From the NCBI GenBank assembly GCA_000435055.1, contig FR879720.1:14646-72330 (forward strand): a stretch of 57,685 bases of DNA, read 5' to 3'. Source of the stretch: Clostridium sp. CAG:138. GTDB taxonomy: Bacteria > Bacillota > Clostridia > Christensenellales > CAG-138. The translations under genes and the position numbers were made by a program. The notes under the pieces are model-generated. The model worked only from the letters and a program-made list of their open reading frames with translations, was not told where the DNA came from and ran no database searches. Positions 23,943 to 32,599 of the stretch are shown here, in pieces; the first letter of the stretch is position 1; each line of letters starts with the position of its first letter.

Positions 23943-24125
23943 ATTGAAGACTGTTGCACCGGAATGCGGGCAAGGTTTTTATTGGTGCGTGAAACTGCAC
24001 CTGCCTTCAAAAACATAACACTGCTTGACTGTTCGCTTATTTTTAAAACAGTTAACCTGAAATATTTTATTGTTTGTTTTCAAATTTTAAACATATTATT
24101 TTTTTGAATTCGCAGGAGGGGGAAT
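23943..24125 (+). ncRNA. Foldable leader or small RNA upstream of 24126
   Basis: The leader contains GGTGC/GCACC around GTGAAACT, enclosed by GGCAAGG/CCTGCC. ACTGTT occurs twice (23950-23955 and 24028-24033), and AACAGT (24047-24052) can pair with either copy. Pairing with the near copy makes a local hairpin; pairing with the far copy closes the whole domain. It does not match a riboswitch class that I know. The RNA nature is inferred from the strong promoter, the long leader and the alternative pairing. Confidence 0.4.
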
Positions 24126-24449
24126 ATGGACTTTGACAGTTCGATCTACGAAGCTGTAAAGACGATAATAGATGAATGGTATCCCCATGGACTTGTGTCC
24201 TGCTGCTGTGCATCGGTCCATGAATTCGGGGCTGAGGCGGCAATGATAGCTGTGCGGATCGAACCGAATATGAACGTTCGGCAAATTTCGGCTGTTATAA
24301 GCGATGTTTTTAACACTCAGTTTCCTGATAAAATCTTAGCAGAGCGGAAATGCCGCGCACCGGCAAGGCGTATTTTGCGCAGCATTAAAGAGCTGAAGTG
24401 CGGAAAAGATCCCGCGGCAACTGTGTGCAGGTACAATAAGCAAAGATAA
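24126..24449 (+). CDS. Small soluble protein, DUF1871-like
   Basis: A 107-residue protein with no signal peptide or membrane segment. The first part, VKTIIDEWYPHGLVS...AEAAMIAVRIEPNMNVRQISAVISDVFNTQF, resembles the small DUF1871 family of unknown function, but the match is by eye. The remainder is basic (AERKCRAPARRILRSIKEL). The start codon sits behind GCAGGAGGGGG, an unusually strong ribosome-binding site. Its long, foldable leader suggests regulated expression. Function unknown. Confidence 0.7.
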   Translation: MDFDSSIYEAVKTIIDEWYPHGLVSCCCASVHEFGAEAAMIAVRIEPNMNVRQISAVISDVFNTQFPDKILAERKCRAPARRILRSIKELKCGKDPAATVCRYNKQR

Positions 24450-24496
24450 ATCTACGAAAAATTAAAAACCACTTAAGTCGTTTGCAGAACACACAA

Positions 24497-24532
24497 AAGA
24501 GCGGCGGTGCAGCTTTGTGCATCGTCGCTCTT
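24497..24532. terminator. Bidirectional terminator between the small protein and the ABC genes
   Basis: AAGAGCGGCGGTGCA and TGCATCGTCGCTCTT form a 15-bp imperfect stem around GCTTTG, with A/T flanks on both sides. It separates convergent genes. Confidence 0.8.
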
Positions 24533-24592
24533 AAATTTCAGCCGGAAAGGGGCATGCGGTCCGACTGAACGGAATTGAACAGTATGACGGCG

Positions 24593-26482
24593 TTATGCCG
24601 GCTGAACAGTATCTTTTTTGTAATATTGTGCCTGAGCATTCCAAAGTTCAAAGTATTTGCCGCTTTCATCCGCAAGCAGGTCGGAATGGGTGCCCTGCTG
24701 AATCACGCTGCCGCTGTCAAACACGGCTATCTCATCACAGAATTTGCAGGAGGAGAGGCGGTGGCTGATGTAAACCGCAGTCTTATCACCTGCAATTTCA
24801 TCGAATTTTGAATAAATCTCCGCTTCGGCAATCGGGTCAAGTGCGGCCGTCGGTTCATCAAGGATAATGAACGGCGAATCCTTGTACAATGCGCGTGCAA
24901 TGGCGATTTTTTGCGCTTCACCGCCGGAAACGTCAACGCCTTCCGTATCGACGCTCTTATAAAGGTACGTATCAAGTCCGTGCGGCATTTTTGCAAGCTT
25001 CTCGCCGAACCCTGCCTTGTTAAGACAGTCGAGCACACGTGCGGCATCGTATGTTTGGCTTGCTGCAACGTTCTGCCCGAGGGGCAGTGCCAGAAGTTGG
25101 AAATCCTGAAATACCACAGAGAATATCTTCATGTAGTCATCGTAACGATATTTTCGAATGTCGATGCCGTTGAGCAGTATTTCGCCTTCGGTCGGGTCAT
25201 ACAGACGGCAAAGCAGCTTTATGAAGGTTGTTTTGCCGCTGCCGTTCATTCCCACAACTGCGAGACGGCTGCCCACTTTGAACTTCATGTTCACATGGCG
25301 GAGTGCATACGCTTCACTGCCGGGATATTTGAACGACACATCACGAAATTCAACATCATACTGAATATCGCTGCGCTTTTCGGTGGTGAGGCTGCCCTGA
25401 TACATTGTGTTCGGAGTATCCAAAAGCTCAAACACTGTGTCAAGGAAACTTGAATTGATCCGCATCACGCCGATGCATTTCATCAGTTCTGAGAAGCCTC
25501 CGAAAAAGCTTGTTACCGAACCGATATACTGCGTTGCGGTGCCGAGACCGAATGCGCCCGCCCACGCCTTTATGCAAACAAGCAGATAAATCAGACCGGT
25601 CAGAAATGCGGACACGCAGCTTGAAAGCGCAATGAGCAGCCCCATGGGTCCCTTTGCATATTGTGCAAAGGTGGATTTCATGCTGAACACATTGTTTTTT
25701 TCAAGGTAATACCCGGCAATGTCCTGCTGCTTGTAAAAGCGCATATCCGCCATTCGGGCTCTGTTGGAGGAGACGCTTGAAAAATAACCGAATACACGGT
25801 TGCCGAAAGTGCCCTGTTCATCGTTGCGTTCCCAATAGGAGTTGCCTTTTGTTGCGCAGACGGGCGCAGCAAGTGCAGCCGCAAACAGAAGGGCAATAAA
25901 ACCGACGGTGAAGAGCGGGGAGTTCAAAAAGCCGAGTCCGGATGCCTGAGGAATCTTTGCAAAGAACAAACCGAGGGAAAGTCCGATGCCGCCGATGATC
26001 TGAAACAGTGCATTGCAGCCGGAGCGAAAGATTTCAATCGATTGCCTAAGGCCGTATCCGGTGAAGTTCTGGCTTTGCCATATCTGTGACTGAAGCTCGT
26101 AAACGCGCTGACTGTCAGCATTCGGAAAATCCATATCAAGCCTTTTTTTGCCGAATACGGACTGCATCTTGGCATAAAAAGTGGATTCCTCCGCTTCGCG
26201 CCAATGCTGCAAAATCGCATTGAGCAGCATTATCCCGGCGGTCGCGCCGAGCGTCAGCAAAACCCAATTGCGGAGTGCGGCAAGGTTTCTGCTGCCTGCA
26301 AGCTCATTCAGCAGCTGAGCTGAAAACCAGATCGTCACAAGCGGGCTTGCGGCGGCTGTGAGTGCGCTCAAAAATATCGAAACAAATATTCCTTTGCAGG
26401 GTTTGAACAGTATTTTCCATGCGCGCAAATTGTTTTTGAACGCAGCGGCGAAACTTGTTTTTTTGTTGGTATTGTTACTCAT
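24593..26482 (-). CDS. ABC exporter half-transporter (second gene of the pair)
   Basis: A 629-residue protein with an N-terminal exporter-type membrane domain (about six spans, to residue 330) fused to an ATPase. Walker A is VGMNGSGKTTF, the signature VSGGEAQKIAIARAL, Walker B FIILDEPTAALDP, and the switch region YISHRLSSCKFCD. It starts 15 bp after the stop of the sister gene; AAAGGAG favours ATG 26482 over a GTG two codons earlier. The two together should form a heterodimeric exporter. The substrate cannot be told from sequence; peptides or drugs are usual for this type. Confidence 0.88.
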   Translation of the reverse strand: MSNNTNKKTSFAAAFKNNLRAWKILFKPCKGIFVSIFLSALTAAASPLVTIWFSAQLLNELAGSRNLAALRNWVLLTLGATAGIMLLNAILQHWREAEESTFYAKMQSVFGKKRLDMDFPNADSQRVYELQSQIWQSQNFTGYGLRQSIEIFRSGCNALFQIIGGIGLSLGLFFAKIPQASGLGFLNSPLFTVGFIALLFAAALAAPVCATKGNSYWERNDEQGTFGNRVFGYFSSVSSNRARMADMRFYKQQDIAGYYLEKNNVFSMKSTFAQYAKGPMGLLIALSSCVSAFLTGLIYLLVCIKAWAGAFGLGTATQYIGSVTSFFGGFSELMKCIGVMRINSSFLDTVFELLDTPNTMYQGSLTTEKRSDIQYDVEFRDVSFKYPGSEAYALRHVNMKFKVGSRLAVVGMNGSGKTTFIKLLCRLYDPTEGEILLNGIDIRKYRYDDYMKIFSVVFQDFQLLALPLGQNVAASQTYDAARVLDCLNKAGFGEKLAKMPHGLDTYLYKSVDTEGVDVSGGEAQKIAIARALYKDSPFIILDEPTAALDPIAEAEIYSKFDEIAGDKTAVYISHRLSSCKFCDEIAVFDSGSVIQQGTHSDLLADESGKYFELWNAQAQYYKKDTVQPA

Positions 26483-26497
26483 TTTCACTCACTCCTT

Positions 26498-28393
26498 TCA
26501 TTTGATTGCGGCGTCGGGAGAACCGTCTGACGTGCCGTCCTGATTATCGCTGCGGTAGTACTTGCTTTGAACTTCAAACAGATAGGCATAGCCTCCGCCG
26601 TTTTTCAAAAGCTCGTCATGTGTGCCTTCCTCTGCAATTTTTCCGCTGTCAACAAAAATGATTCTGTCGCAAAAACGCGTTGAGGCAAGGCGGTGAGAGA
26701 TGAAGAACGAGGTTCGTCCGTGCGTCATCTCATTGTATTTTTGATAGATGTCATTTTCTGCAATCGGGTCAAGTGCAGCGGTAGGTTCGTCAAGCACGAG
26801 TATCGGTGCGTTTTTATACAATGCCCTTGCAAGCATGAGCCTCTGCGTCTGCCCGCCGGAGAACTCAACTCCGTCCTTAAACACACGCCTGCCGAGATGC
26901 GTTTCAATGCCCTTGGGGAGGGACTTGATTTTTTCGGTCAGACCTGCCTTATCAATGCATTGCCAAACGCGGGCTTCATCGATTCCGTCAACACATTGGG
27001 CAACGTTTTCCTTAACGGTGACGTCAAGCACGGAGAATTCCTGGAAAACAGCCGAAAAGAGAGCGTAATAGTCGTTGCGGTTAAACTTGCGGATATCTTC
27101 TCCGTTAAGCAGTATGCGCCCTTCGGTCGGGTCAAGAAAACCGCACACAAGCTTCACAAGCGTTGTTTTGCCTGCGCCGTTAAGGCCGACAATTGCAAGC
27201 TTTTCACCCGGATGAACGGTCAGGTTAATGTGAGAGAGTGTGTCTTTATCCGCTTTTGGATAGCGGAAGGAAACATTATCGAGCCTGATTTCGTATTGTT
27301 TGTTCGGTTCAAAAGCGATTCTTTCGCCGCCGTTAAGGTCGAAAGGCTCATCCCAATCAAGAAATTCGCGAATCGTGGAAATATCAAGGCTCTGCTTGTG
27401 CATTACGGAAAGCTTATCCAGAATCTCAACGACCCACTGTGCAAAGCCGCTCAGTGCCGCAAAGTACAGAAGAAATTGGGAGGCAGGCAATCCGTTTTTG
27501 ACGGTGATTCCGATAAGAAACGCATAAGCGATGCCGTTGCGCAAAAAAGTCAGAACGATATCAATGATATTTGCCCAAATATATTTGCGCTCGCGCTTTG
27601 CACAAAACGCACTGTACAGGCGCATTGTGCTGCCCCAAAGATCTTCCAGCCAGCCGCGCAGGCCGAACATGCGGATATCCTTAGCAAACTCGCGCGATGT
27701 TGCGATTTTGTTTGCGTATTCGATTCTTTTTGTAAGCTCAAGCTCCTCGCTGCGATGAAGATAGCCCCATTCGTTGATGCGTTTGCTTGCAAAATAGCTG
27801 ACAGCCGTTGTTGCGGCAACAAGTGCGGCAAGCCAAAGGTTAAGGTTCGTCAGCAAAGCAAGATAAACGATAAAGCCGATACATGACGTCATCAGATCCG
27901 TCAGAGTCGTCCAGATGGCTTCGGAGGCCTCTGAGTTGCCGGCGCAGGCAGCACTTGCCTTTTCTCCGAGGGCAAGAAAATCCGTGTTCAAAAGGTTCGG
28001 ATAGGATGTTTCGGCATATTTGCGGGAAATGCTGAGATAGATTCCCTGGCTCCGAACGGCGATTCTTCCGAACAGCGCATTCGTATCAACATAGGACCGA
28101 AGCCCGGAAAGCAGCATGAGCACCAAGGCAAATGCCGCAATTGTGAAAACAACACTGCCGAGGGATGCGGAAAGCTCGATTTTGTTCAGAATTGCAGGTG
28201 CAATAAGCAGTTCGGCAACGCTTTTGCCCGCGCTGAGCAATGCAAGCACGATGCAGAGCGGGAAAACGCTCTTTGCATACTTTCGGGATGTGCGCAGCAT
28301 GAATCCCGTGTTCTGCCAGAGATTGTACTTCGGTTTCGGTGTTTTTTTTGCGCCGGGTTTGGAGTGAGTTTCTTTTTTTGTTCTTTTGTCCAT
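26498..28393 (-). CDS. ABC exporter half-transporter (first gene of the pair)
   Basis: A 631-residue half-transporter with a lysine-rich N-terminal tail (MDKRTKKETHSKPGAKKTPKP) before about six membrane spans and an ATPase domain. Walker A is VGLNGAGKTTL, the signature FSGGQTQRLMLARAL, Walker B ILVLDEPTAALDP, and SHRLAST carries the switch histidine. Both nucleotide sites of the pair look catalytically complete. It is the first gene after a promoter with two direct repeats (28462-28494) that fit a LytTR regulator site. A LytTR two-component system lies just upstream in its own transcript. Confidence 0.88.
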   Translation of the reverse strand: MDKRTKKETHSKPGAKKTPKPKYNLWQNTGFMLRTSRKYAKSVFPLCIVLALLSAGKSVAELLIAPAILNKIELSASLGSVVFTIAAFALVLMLLSGLRSYVDTNALFGRIAVRSQGIYLSISRKYAETSYPNLLNTDFLALGEKASAACAGNSEASEAIWTTLTDLMTSCIGFIVYLALLTNLNLWLAALVAATTAVSYFASKRINEWGYLHRSEELELTKRIEYANKIATSREFAKDIRMFGLRGWLEDLWGSTMRLYSAFCAKRERKYIWANIIDIVLTFLRNGIAYAFLIGITVKNGLPASQFLLYFAALSGFAQWVVEILDKLSVMHKQSLDISTIREFLDWDEPFDLNGGERIAFEPNKQYEIRLDNVSFRYPKADKDTLSHINLTVHPGEKLAIVGLNGAGKTTLVKLVCGFLDPTEGRILLNGEDIRKFNRNDYYALFSAVFQEFSVLDVTVKENVAQCVDGIDEARVWQCIDKAGLTEKIKSLPKGIETHLGRRVFKDGVEFSGGQTQRLMLARALYKNAPILVLDEPTAALDPIAENDIYQKYNEMTHGRTSFFISHRLASTRFCDRIIFVDSGKIAEEGTHDELLKNGGGYAYLFEVQSKYYRSDNQDGTSDGSPDAAIK

Positions 28394-28427
28394 TGTATCA
28401 ACCGCCTTTCAGCTTTTTGATGTTTGC

Positions 28428-28494
28428 ATTATAGCCGAAATTCGTTCGAGCTGCATATTTAGGGGACGAATTGTTGATTGGCGGGGACGAATTG
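28428..28494 (-). promoter_or_regulatory. LytTR-type direct repeats and -10 of the ABC exporter promoter
   Basis: On the minus strand CAATTCGTCCCC occurs twice, at 28494-28483 and 28473-28462, exactly 21 bp apart. TATAAT follows at 28433-28428. A 17-bp spacer would put the -35 at 28456-28451 (ATGCAG), which is a poor match. Two direct repeats two helical turns apart, just upstream of a weak -35, is the known arrangement for AgrA/ComE-type LytTR activators. Confidence 0.75.
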
Positions 28495-28537
28495 CAGCCT
28501 TGCCGCAGCGGAAAGCGGACGGCTGCGTGATGTGCAG

Positions 28538-28572
28538 CAAAAAACATTCGAATGCAATATTGCATCGAATGT
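28538..28572 (-). terminator. Terminator after the histidine kinase gene
   Basis: On the minus strand ACATTCGATGCAA and TTGCATTCGAATGT make a long stem followed by TTTTTTGC. It ends the two-component transcript before the ABC promoter. Confidence 0.85.
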
Positions 28573-28601
28573 GTGAAAAAGATAAGTGAAAATACAGGCA
28601 A

Positions 28602-29279
28602 TTATTCCTGCGGAAGAAGTATTTCCGCAGTGAACGCTCCGTCTTCGGAGTTAAAGCTCAAATATCCGTCATGCTTTTCAACGATATTTTCAATGCGGGA
28701 AAGCCCGAGACCGTGTCCCAAACCCTTTGTTGTTGCAAAAACGCGGCCGAGTTTGCCGAGCTTTTTTTGAGAGGTGAAATTTGTAAACGAGATATAGAGC
28801 CGGCTGCCCTTCATGTCCATATAAACACGGATGAGCCTGTTTTGCGGCGGGAGAGCCATGCTTGCATCGATTGCATTGTCGAACAGATTTCCGAGAATGC
28901 AGCACAGGTCAATTTCGGATATTTTAAGTTTCACGGGAATATGTGCATCAATGCGGACATCGATTTCCCGTGCTTTTGCAAGTGAAACTTTGCTGTTCAA
29001 AATTGCATCCGCCATGGAGTTTCCCGTTCGGATCGAACTGTCAAGAATCGAAAGGTTCGTATCGAGCTCGTTCAGATATTCCCTTATTCCGACAATATCA
29101 TTGTTTGCGGCAAGAAACTTTAGCGTTTGAATATGGTTGTGATAATCGTGCCGCCATCCGCGCATTTTTTGATACATGTTTTCAACTTCGCGATAATGCG
29201 TCTCAATAAACTCATTTTGGTCGGCTTCAAGCTGCCTGTCATAATGCTTTTTTAAAATGCACTTTAAAAGGCTTTTCAT
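28602..29279 (-). CDS. Soluble GHKL sensor histidine kinase (AgrC-like catalytic part)
   Basis: A 225-residue kinase without any membrane segment. The phosphorylation box is WRHDYHNHI (probable His44). The ATPase part has the N-box ILGNLFDNAIDA and G-box GLGHGLGLSRI, followed by SFNSEDGAFTAEILLP. This matches the cytoplasmic half of AgrC-type kinases, but the usual N-terminal sensor domain of five to seven spans is missing. The signal must therefore be cytoplasmic or come through a partner. ATG 29279 is behind ACGGAG; a GTG 12 codons earlier overlaps the regulator's stop codon and is an alternative start. Confidence 0.85.
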   Translation of the reverse strand: MKSLLKCILKKHYDRQLEADQNEFIETHYREVENMYQKMRGWRHDYHNHIQTLKFLAANNDIVGIREYLNELDTNLSILDSSIRTGNSMADAILNSKVSLAKAREIDVRIDAHIPVKLKISEIDLCCILGNLFDNAIDASMALPPQNRLIRVYMDMKGSRLYISFTNFTSQKKLGKLGRVFATTKGLGHGLGLSRIENIVEKHDGYLSFNSEDGAFTAEILLPQE

Positions 29280-29311
29280 CGATTTCACTCCGTATATATG
29301 GAAAATCTGTT

Positions 29312-30010
29312 TCACAAGTGCGCAATTATCGCACGGTTAAGCGGTTCGTATGCGCCGCGGGGAAGGGGAAGCACGGTTCCGTCCGAAAGCTGAACCTCGG
29401 TTTTTGTAACGTGTGCAACGAACTTAAGGTTCACAATAACAGCTTTTCCGATGCGGTGAAAACCGCTGCCGAGCTCCTGCTCAAACTCGCTTAATGTGCG
29501 CTTGACCGTGTATTCGCGCTTTGCGTGAACGGTAACGTAATTGCGGAAAACTTCAAGGTAGCGTATCTCGTATACCGGAATGCGAAGCATTTCGCCGCCG
29601 CTCTCAAAGCATATGCAGCGTTCGTTCTGCGTGATTTTTTGAGCCGCACGGTTCAAAACGGAGAAGAATTTTTCCTTGTTGAGCGGTTTCATGAGATAAT
29701 GCAGTGCGGCAACATCATAGCCCTCGGCAATATAATCCGAATAGCCGGTGATGAACACGATTTGAACAGCTGCATTTTCGCGGCGGACCTTACGCGCCGC
29801 CGACACACCGTCCATCCCGCTCATTTCAACATCAAAAAGCAGGATATCGAAAGCTTTATACTCGTCATAACGAAAAAGAAAGCTTTCCGCAGAAGGGAAA
29901 ACCTCAATCTCAACCTCCGTACCGCGCTGTTTTGCCCATTCAAGCAAAAACGACTGCACGAGTGCTGCATCGGTTTTGCTGTCGTCGCATATTGCAATGC
30001 TGTATTTCAT
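29312..30010 (-). CDS. LytTR-family response regulator
   Basis: A 232-residue regulator. The receiver domain (1-120) has the acidic pair CDD, the phospho-acceptor Asp60 in ILLFDVEMSGMDG, and the usual Thr/Lys positions (FITGYSD, MKPLNKEKF). A LytTR DNA-binding domain follows (about 135-232, YEIRYLEVFRNYVTVH...ELGSGFHRIGKAVIVNL). It is the first gene of the transcript, starting at ATG 30010 behind CGGAGG. The direct repeats before the ABC exporter are its likely target. This link is inferred from spacing and neighbourhood. Confidence 0.92.
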   Translation of the reverse strand: MKYSIAICDDSKTDAALVQSFLLEWAKQRGTEVEIEVFPSAESFLFRYDEYKAFDILLFDVEMSGMDGVSAARKVRRENAAVQIVFITGYSDYIAEGYDVAALHYLMKPLNKEKFFSVLNRAAQKITQNERCICFESGGEMLRIPVYEIRYLEVFRNYVTVHAKREYTVKRTLSEFEQELGSGFHRIGKAVIVNLKFVAHVTKTEVQLSDGTVLPLPRGAYEPLNRAIIAHL

Positions 30011-30047
30011 ACGCATACCTCCGAGGAGCTCCGAAGCCACTGCATCT

Positions 30048-30076
30048 ATTGTACCAAAAAGAAGCATCATCCGCAA
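30048..30076 (-). promoter_or_regulatory. Sigma-A promoter for the LytTR two-component genes
   Basis: On the minus strand TTGCGG (30076-30071), 17 bp, TACAAT (30053-30048). No copy of the 12-bp LytTR repeat is visible here, so autoregulation through it is not indicated. Confidence 0.65.
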
Positions 30077-30160
30077 GCAACCGTTGTTTGATATCCGAAA
30101 AAAACGACAACGGCAAATATATTTCACGGAAAGAAGGAGCTGCGCCGGTGACCCTTTTGC

Positions 30161-31441
30161 TCAGAGCATTCTTTCGCCGTCCATAAACACGGCTTTAAGG
30201 TTTAAATTCGCATCAAACACAGCAAGATCCGCAGCGCGGCCGCACTCAAGTCCAAACGGAGCGGAATCGCCGAAAACGGAGGCGAAAGGTGCATACGATG
30301 CAGCAAAGAATGCGTCGGACGGCGAAATGCCGAACGAAACAGCGTTGCGAACCGCATCGGCAAGGGATATTGCAGAACCCGCAAGCGTGCCGTCCGCAAG
30401 AGCGGCGCATCCGTTGGACAAAACGAATTCCTGCCCGCCCAAGCTGTACCGACCGTCGGGCATTCCTGCGCCGCGCAGCGAATCCGATATCAGGCAGGTT
30501 TTTTTGCCGAAGACCCGAAAAACTCCGCGAACCACGGCAGGGTGAACATGCAACCCGTCACAGATAAGTTCAACTGGAATTCCGAGATCTGCTGCCGCGC
30601 CTGCAATACCGGGAGAACGGTGCAGACAGTCGTTCATGCCGTTGAAAATATGCGTAACATGGGAGGCTCCGGCTCGAAATGCGGCAATTGCCGTGTTGTA
30701 GTCAGCCGCACTGTGGCCTTCCGAAACGGTGCAGCAGCCCGAAACGCTGCGAATGAATTCAAACGCACCGGGCAGTTCGGGCGCAACGGTGACGAGTTTT
30801 ATCCGACCGCCGCTTGCGGCATTAAGCTGATGAAACAATGCTGCATCGGGCGAAAGAAGATTGCATTCGGCCTGCGACCCGCGCTTACTGCTGCTGAGAA
30901 AAGGTCCCTCAAGATTTATGCCGATGCATTTTGCGCCGGCAAGGTGATGCAGCCTCTTCGGAGTGCGCTTGATAAATTCCGTGCGCATACGGCAGAACGC
31001 ATCGATTGAATGCATGGCGGCAAAAAGCTCCTCTGCACATAAAGTCATTGTTGTTGCAAGGAAGGAGGTTACGCCTTGGCTGAGATAGTATCGCGAAAGG
31101 CGGAAAAGCGGTGAATTGAGCGGAAAACTATCGGCATCAAACTCATTGCATTTGTAATTGCTGTATTCGTGAACGTTACATTCGTGAATGTCGTTCAATG
31201 CGCTTCCGTCCGAAAAATCCGCATCCGAAAAATCTGCGCCGCATGCCCCGTGCGTGTGGATATCAAAAAGTCCGGGAACAACAAAGCCGCCGTGCGCATC
31301 GAGCGTTTCGCATTCGCAATCAGATGCACAGGAATCGTTGCTTCGGCGCAATGCAGTGATTGTGCTGTCAAACTCGATACTCCCCGTTTGCAGTCCGCAG
31401 GGGAGCAGCAGAGAGGCATTCTTGATAAAAAAACGTTTCAT
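30161..31441 (-). CDS. nagA: N-acetylglucosamine-6-phosphate deacetylase with an internal repeat insertion
   Basis: A metal-dependent amidohydrolase removing acetate from GlcNAc-6-phosphate in amino-sugar catabolism and cell-wall recycling, 426 residues. Motifs present: GLFDIHTHG, NLEGPFLS, SEGHS, THIFNGM, ICDGLHVHP and LAGS; the usual TDA-type aspartate motif reads SDS. Between the HxH motif and the next conserved block about 35 extra residues occur, built of five-residue units (ADFSD twice, NDIHE/CNVHE). No nagB or PTS gene is adjacent. The ribosome-binding site is weak. It follows the DUF2974 gene by 60 bp on the same strand. Confidence 0.9.
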   Translation of the reverse strand: MKRFFIKNASLLLPCGLQTGSIEFDSTITALRRSNDSCASDCECETLDAHGGFVVPGLFDIHTHGACGADFSDADFSDGSALNDIHECNVHEYSNYKCNEFDADSFPLNSPLFRLSRYYLSQGVTSFLATTMTLCAEELFAAMHSIDAFCRMRTEFIKRTPKRLHHLAGAKCIGINLEGPFLSSSKRGSQAECNLLSPDAALFHQLNAASGGRIKLVTVAPELPGAFEFIRSVSGCCTVSEGHSAADYNTAIAAFRAGASHVTHIFNGMNDCLHRSPGIAGAAADLGIPVELICDGLHVHPAVVRGVFRVFGKKTCLISDSLRGAGMPDGRYSLGGQEFVLSNGCAALADGTLAGSAISLADAVRNAVSFGISPSDAFFAASYAPFASVFGDSAPFGLECGRAADLAVFDANLNLKAVFMDGERML

Positions 31442-31501
31442 TATATTAAATACTGACCTTAGCCGATGAATGTCGAAATTCGCACACTTAATTCAAAACA
31501 A

Positions 31502-32599
31502 TTACTTATTCTGTATCATCTGTGCAAGTCCGATCTTTGCACTGCGCAGAAGCAGACGAAGTGCATGCGAAACGGATTTGCGGGTATCCTCATCCATATT
31601 TTTAAGCGAGCGGAGCATTGTTTTGACGCATACGAACCAATTGTCTGAAATATCTCGGAGCGTCTTTGCATTTGTATCCTGCATAACGGCGTAAACGGTA
31701 TCGACAAATTGCTCACGCTGCCTGTTATCCATTCCTGCGAGCCAATGCTTGAGCGTGAAGTCGATAAACATGCTGCTGTTGTTGACCTTTTCAAGATAGG
31801 TGAACTTGTCGCACAACAGTTCCCATGAATAAATATCGTGCTGCATGATGCCGCTTTCGGTACTGTGAATGATTGTATACTTTTCTTCGTGACCGAGAAG
31901 CATGCCGACGACGGATGACTGCGGAACGAAAGTGTTCACAAGCACGCAGATGCTTTTGTAGCTGTCCGAATTCAAAACATCTTCCGTGAAGCCCGGGCCG
32001 TCATAATTATAAATATGAGTGATTCGGCGGCGGGCAGCCTGTTCGCAAAATGCTGAGGCATAAACGGCGAGGTTGCCGCCTTTTGAGTGACCGCCGACGG
32101 TTATATCGCCGCCGTTTGAAGCGGCAATACGGTTCAGATAGTCAACGGCATTGCTTTGGGCAGGAACGGGACAGACAAAACACATATTGAAATCCTCCTT
32201 CCAACCGACAAGCGTGCTGTCGGTTCCGCGAAAAAAAACATACAGCTTGTTCTTGCTCGGACGGAATGTGACGGCGGAAAACTGAGTTTGCGTTGCGGCA
32301 TCAAAAAGGTATGAGTAGCCGAAGAGCTCAATATCCCGAAACCGGCGGCTGTTTAAAAGCATTTCAAGCAGTTTTGCATCGTTTTCCTTGCGCAGAGAGC
32401 CCGGCTTTTTTATGTTCAGTGAAATAAGTGCCGCTGCGGCATCCGCAATGGTGACGGAAACAGGGGAGTCACAGGGCATGATAAGCTCAAACGGCAAATA
32501 GCTCAGCCGTGCAAAAACGGCACCGTCAACCTCGTTGAAAGGACTGACGGAGAGAGGAAGGTCGCCGCGCCATATGAGATAGTCAAATATGTTTGCCAA
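31502..32599 (-). CDS. DUF2974 (Mbeg1-like) alpha/beta-hydrolase
   Basis: A 365-residue protein of the lipase-like DUF2974 family. The nucleophile elbow is GGHSKGG (Ser172), preceded by the oxyanion strand LYVFFRGTDSTLVGWKEDF and followed by YNYDGPGF, a likely acid-residue region. The C-terminal third is helical and lacks recognised features. There is no signal peptide, so it should be cytoplasmic. The start appears to be TTG 32599 (MANIFDYLIWRGD), behind AAAGG; no ATG fits the family's N-terminus better. Substrate unknown. Confidence 0.85.
   Translation of the reverse strand: MANIFDYLIWRGDLPLSVSPFNEVDGAVFARLSYLPFELIMPCDSPVSVTIADAAAALISLNIKKPGSLRKENDAKLLEMLLNSRRFRDIELFGYSYLFDAATQTQFSAVTFRPSKNKLYVFFRGTDSTLVGWKEDFNMCFVCPVPAQSNAVDYLNRIAASNGGDITVGGHSKGGNLAVYASAFCEQAARRRITHIYNYDGPGFTEDVLNSDSYKSICVLVNTFVPQSSVVGMLLGHEEKYTIIHSTESGIMQHDIYSWELLCDKFTYLEKVNNSSMFIDFTLKHWLAGMDNRQREQFVDTVYAVMQDTNAKTLRDISDNWFVCVKTMLRSLKNMDEDTRKSVSHALRLLLRSAKIGLAQMIQNK

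Noticed and set aside
28394..28601. A bacteriocin or signal-peptide precursor gene between the kinase and the ABC exporter
   Set aside because: The frames here are broken by the terminator and repeats, have no Gly-Gly leader, no cysteine pattern and no ribosome-binding site.
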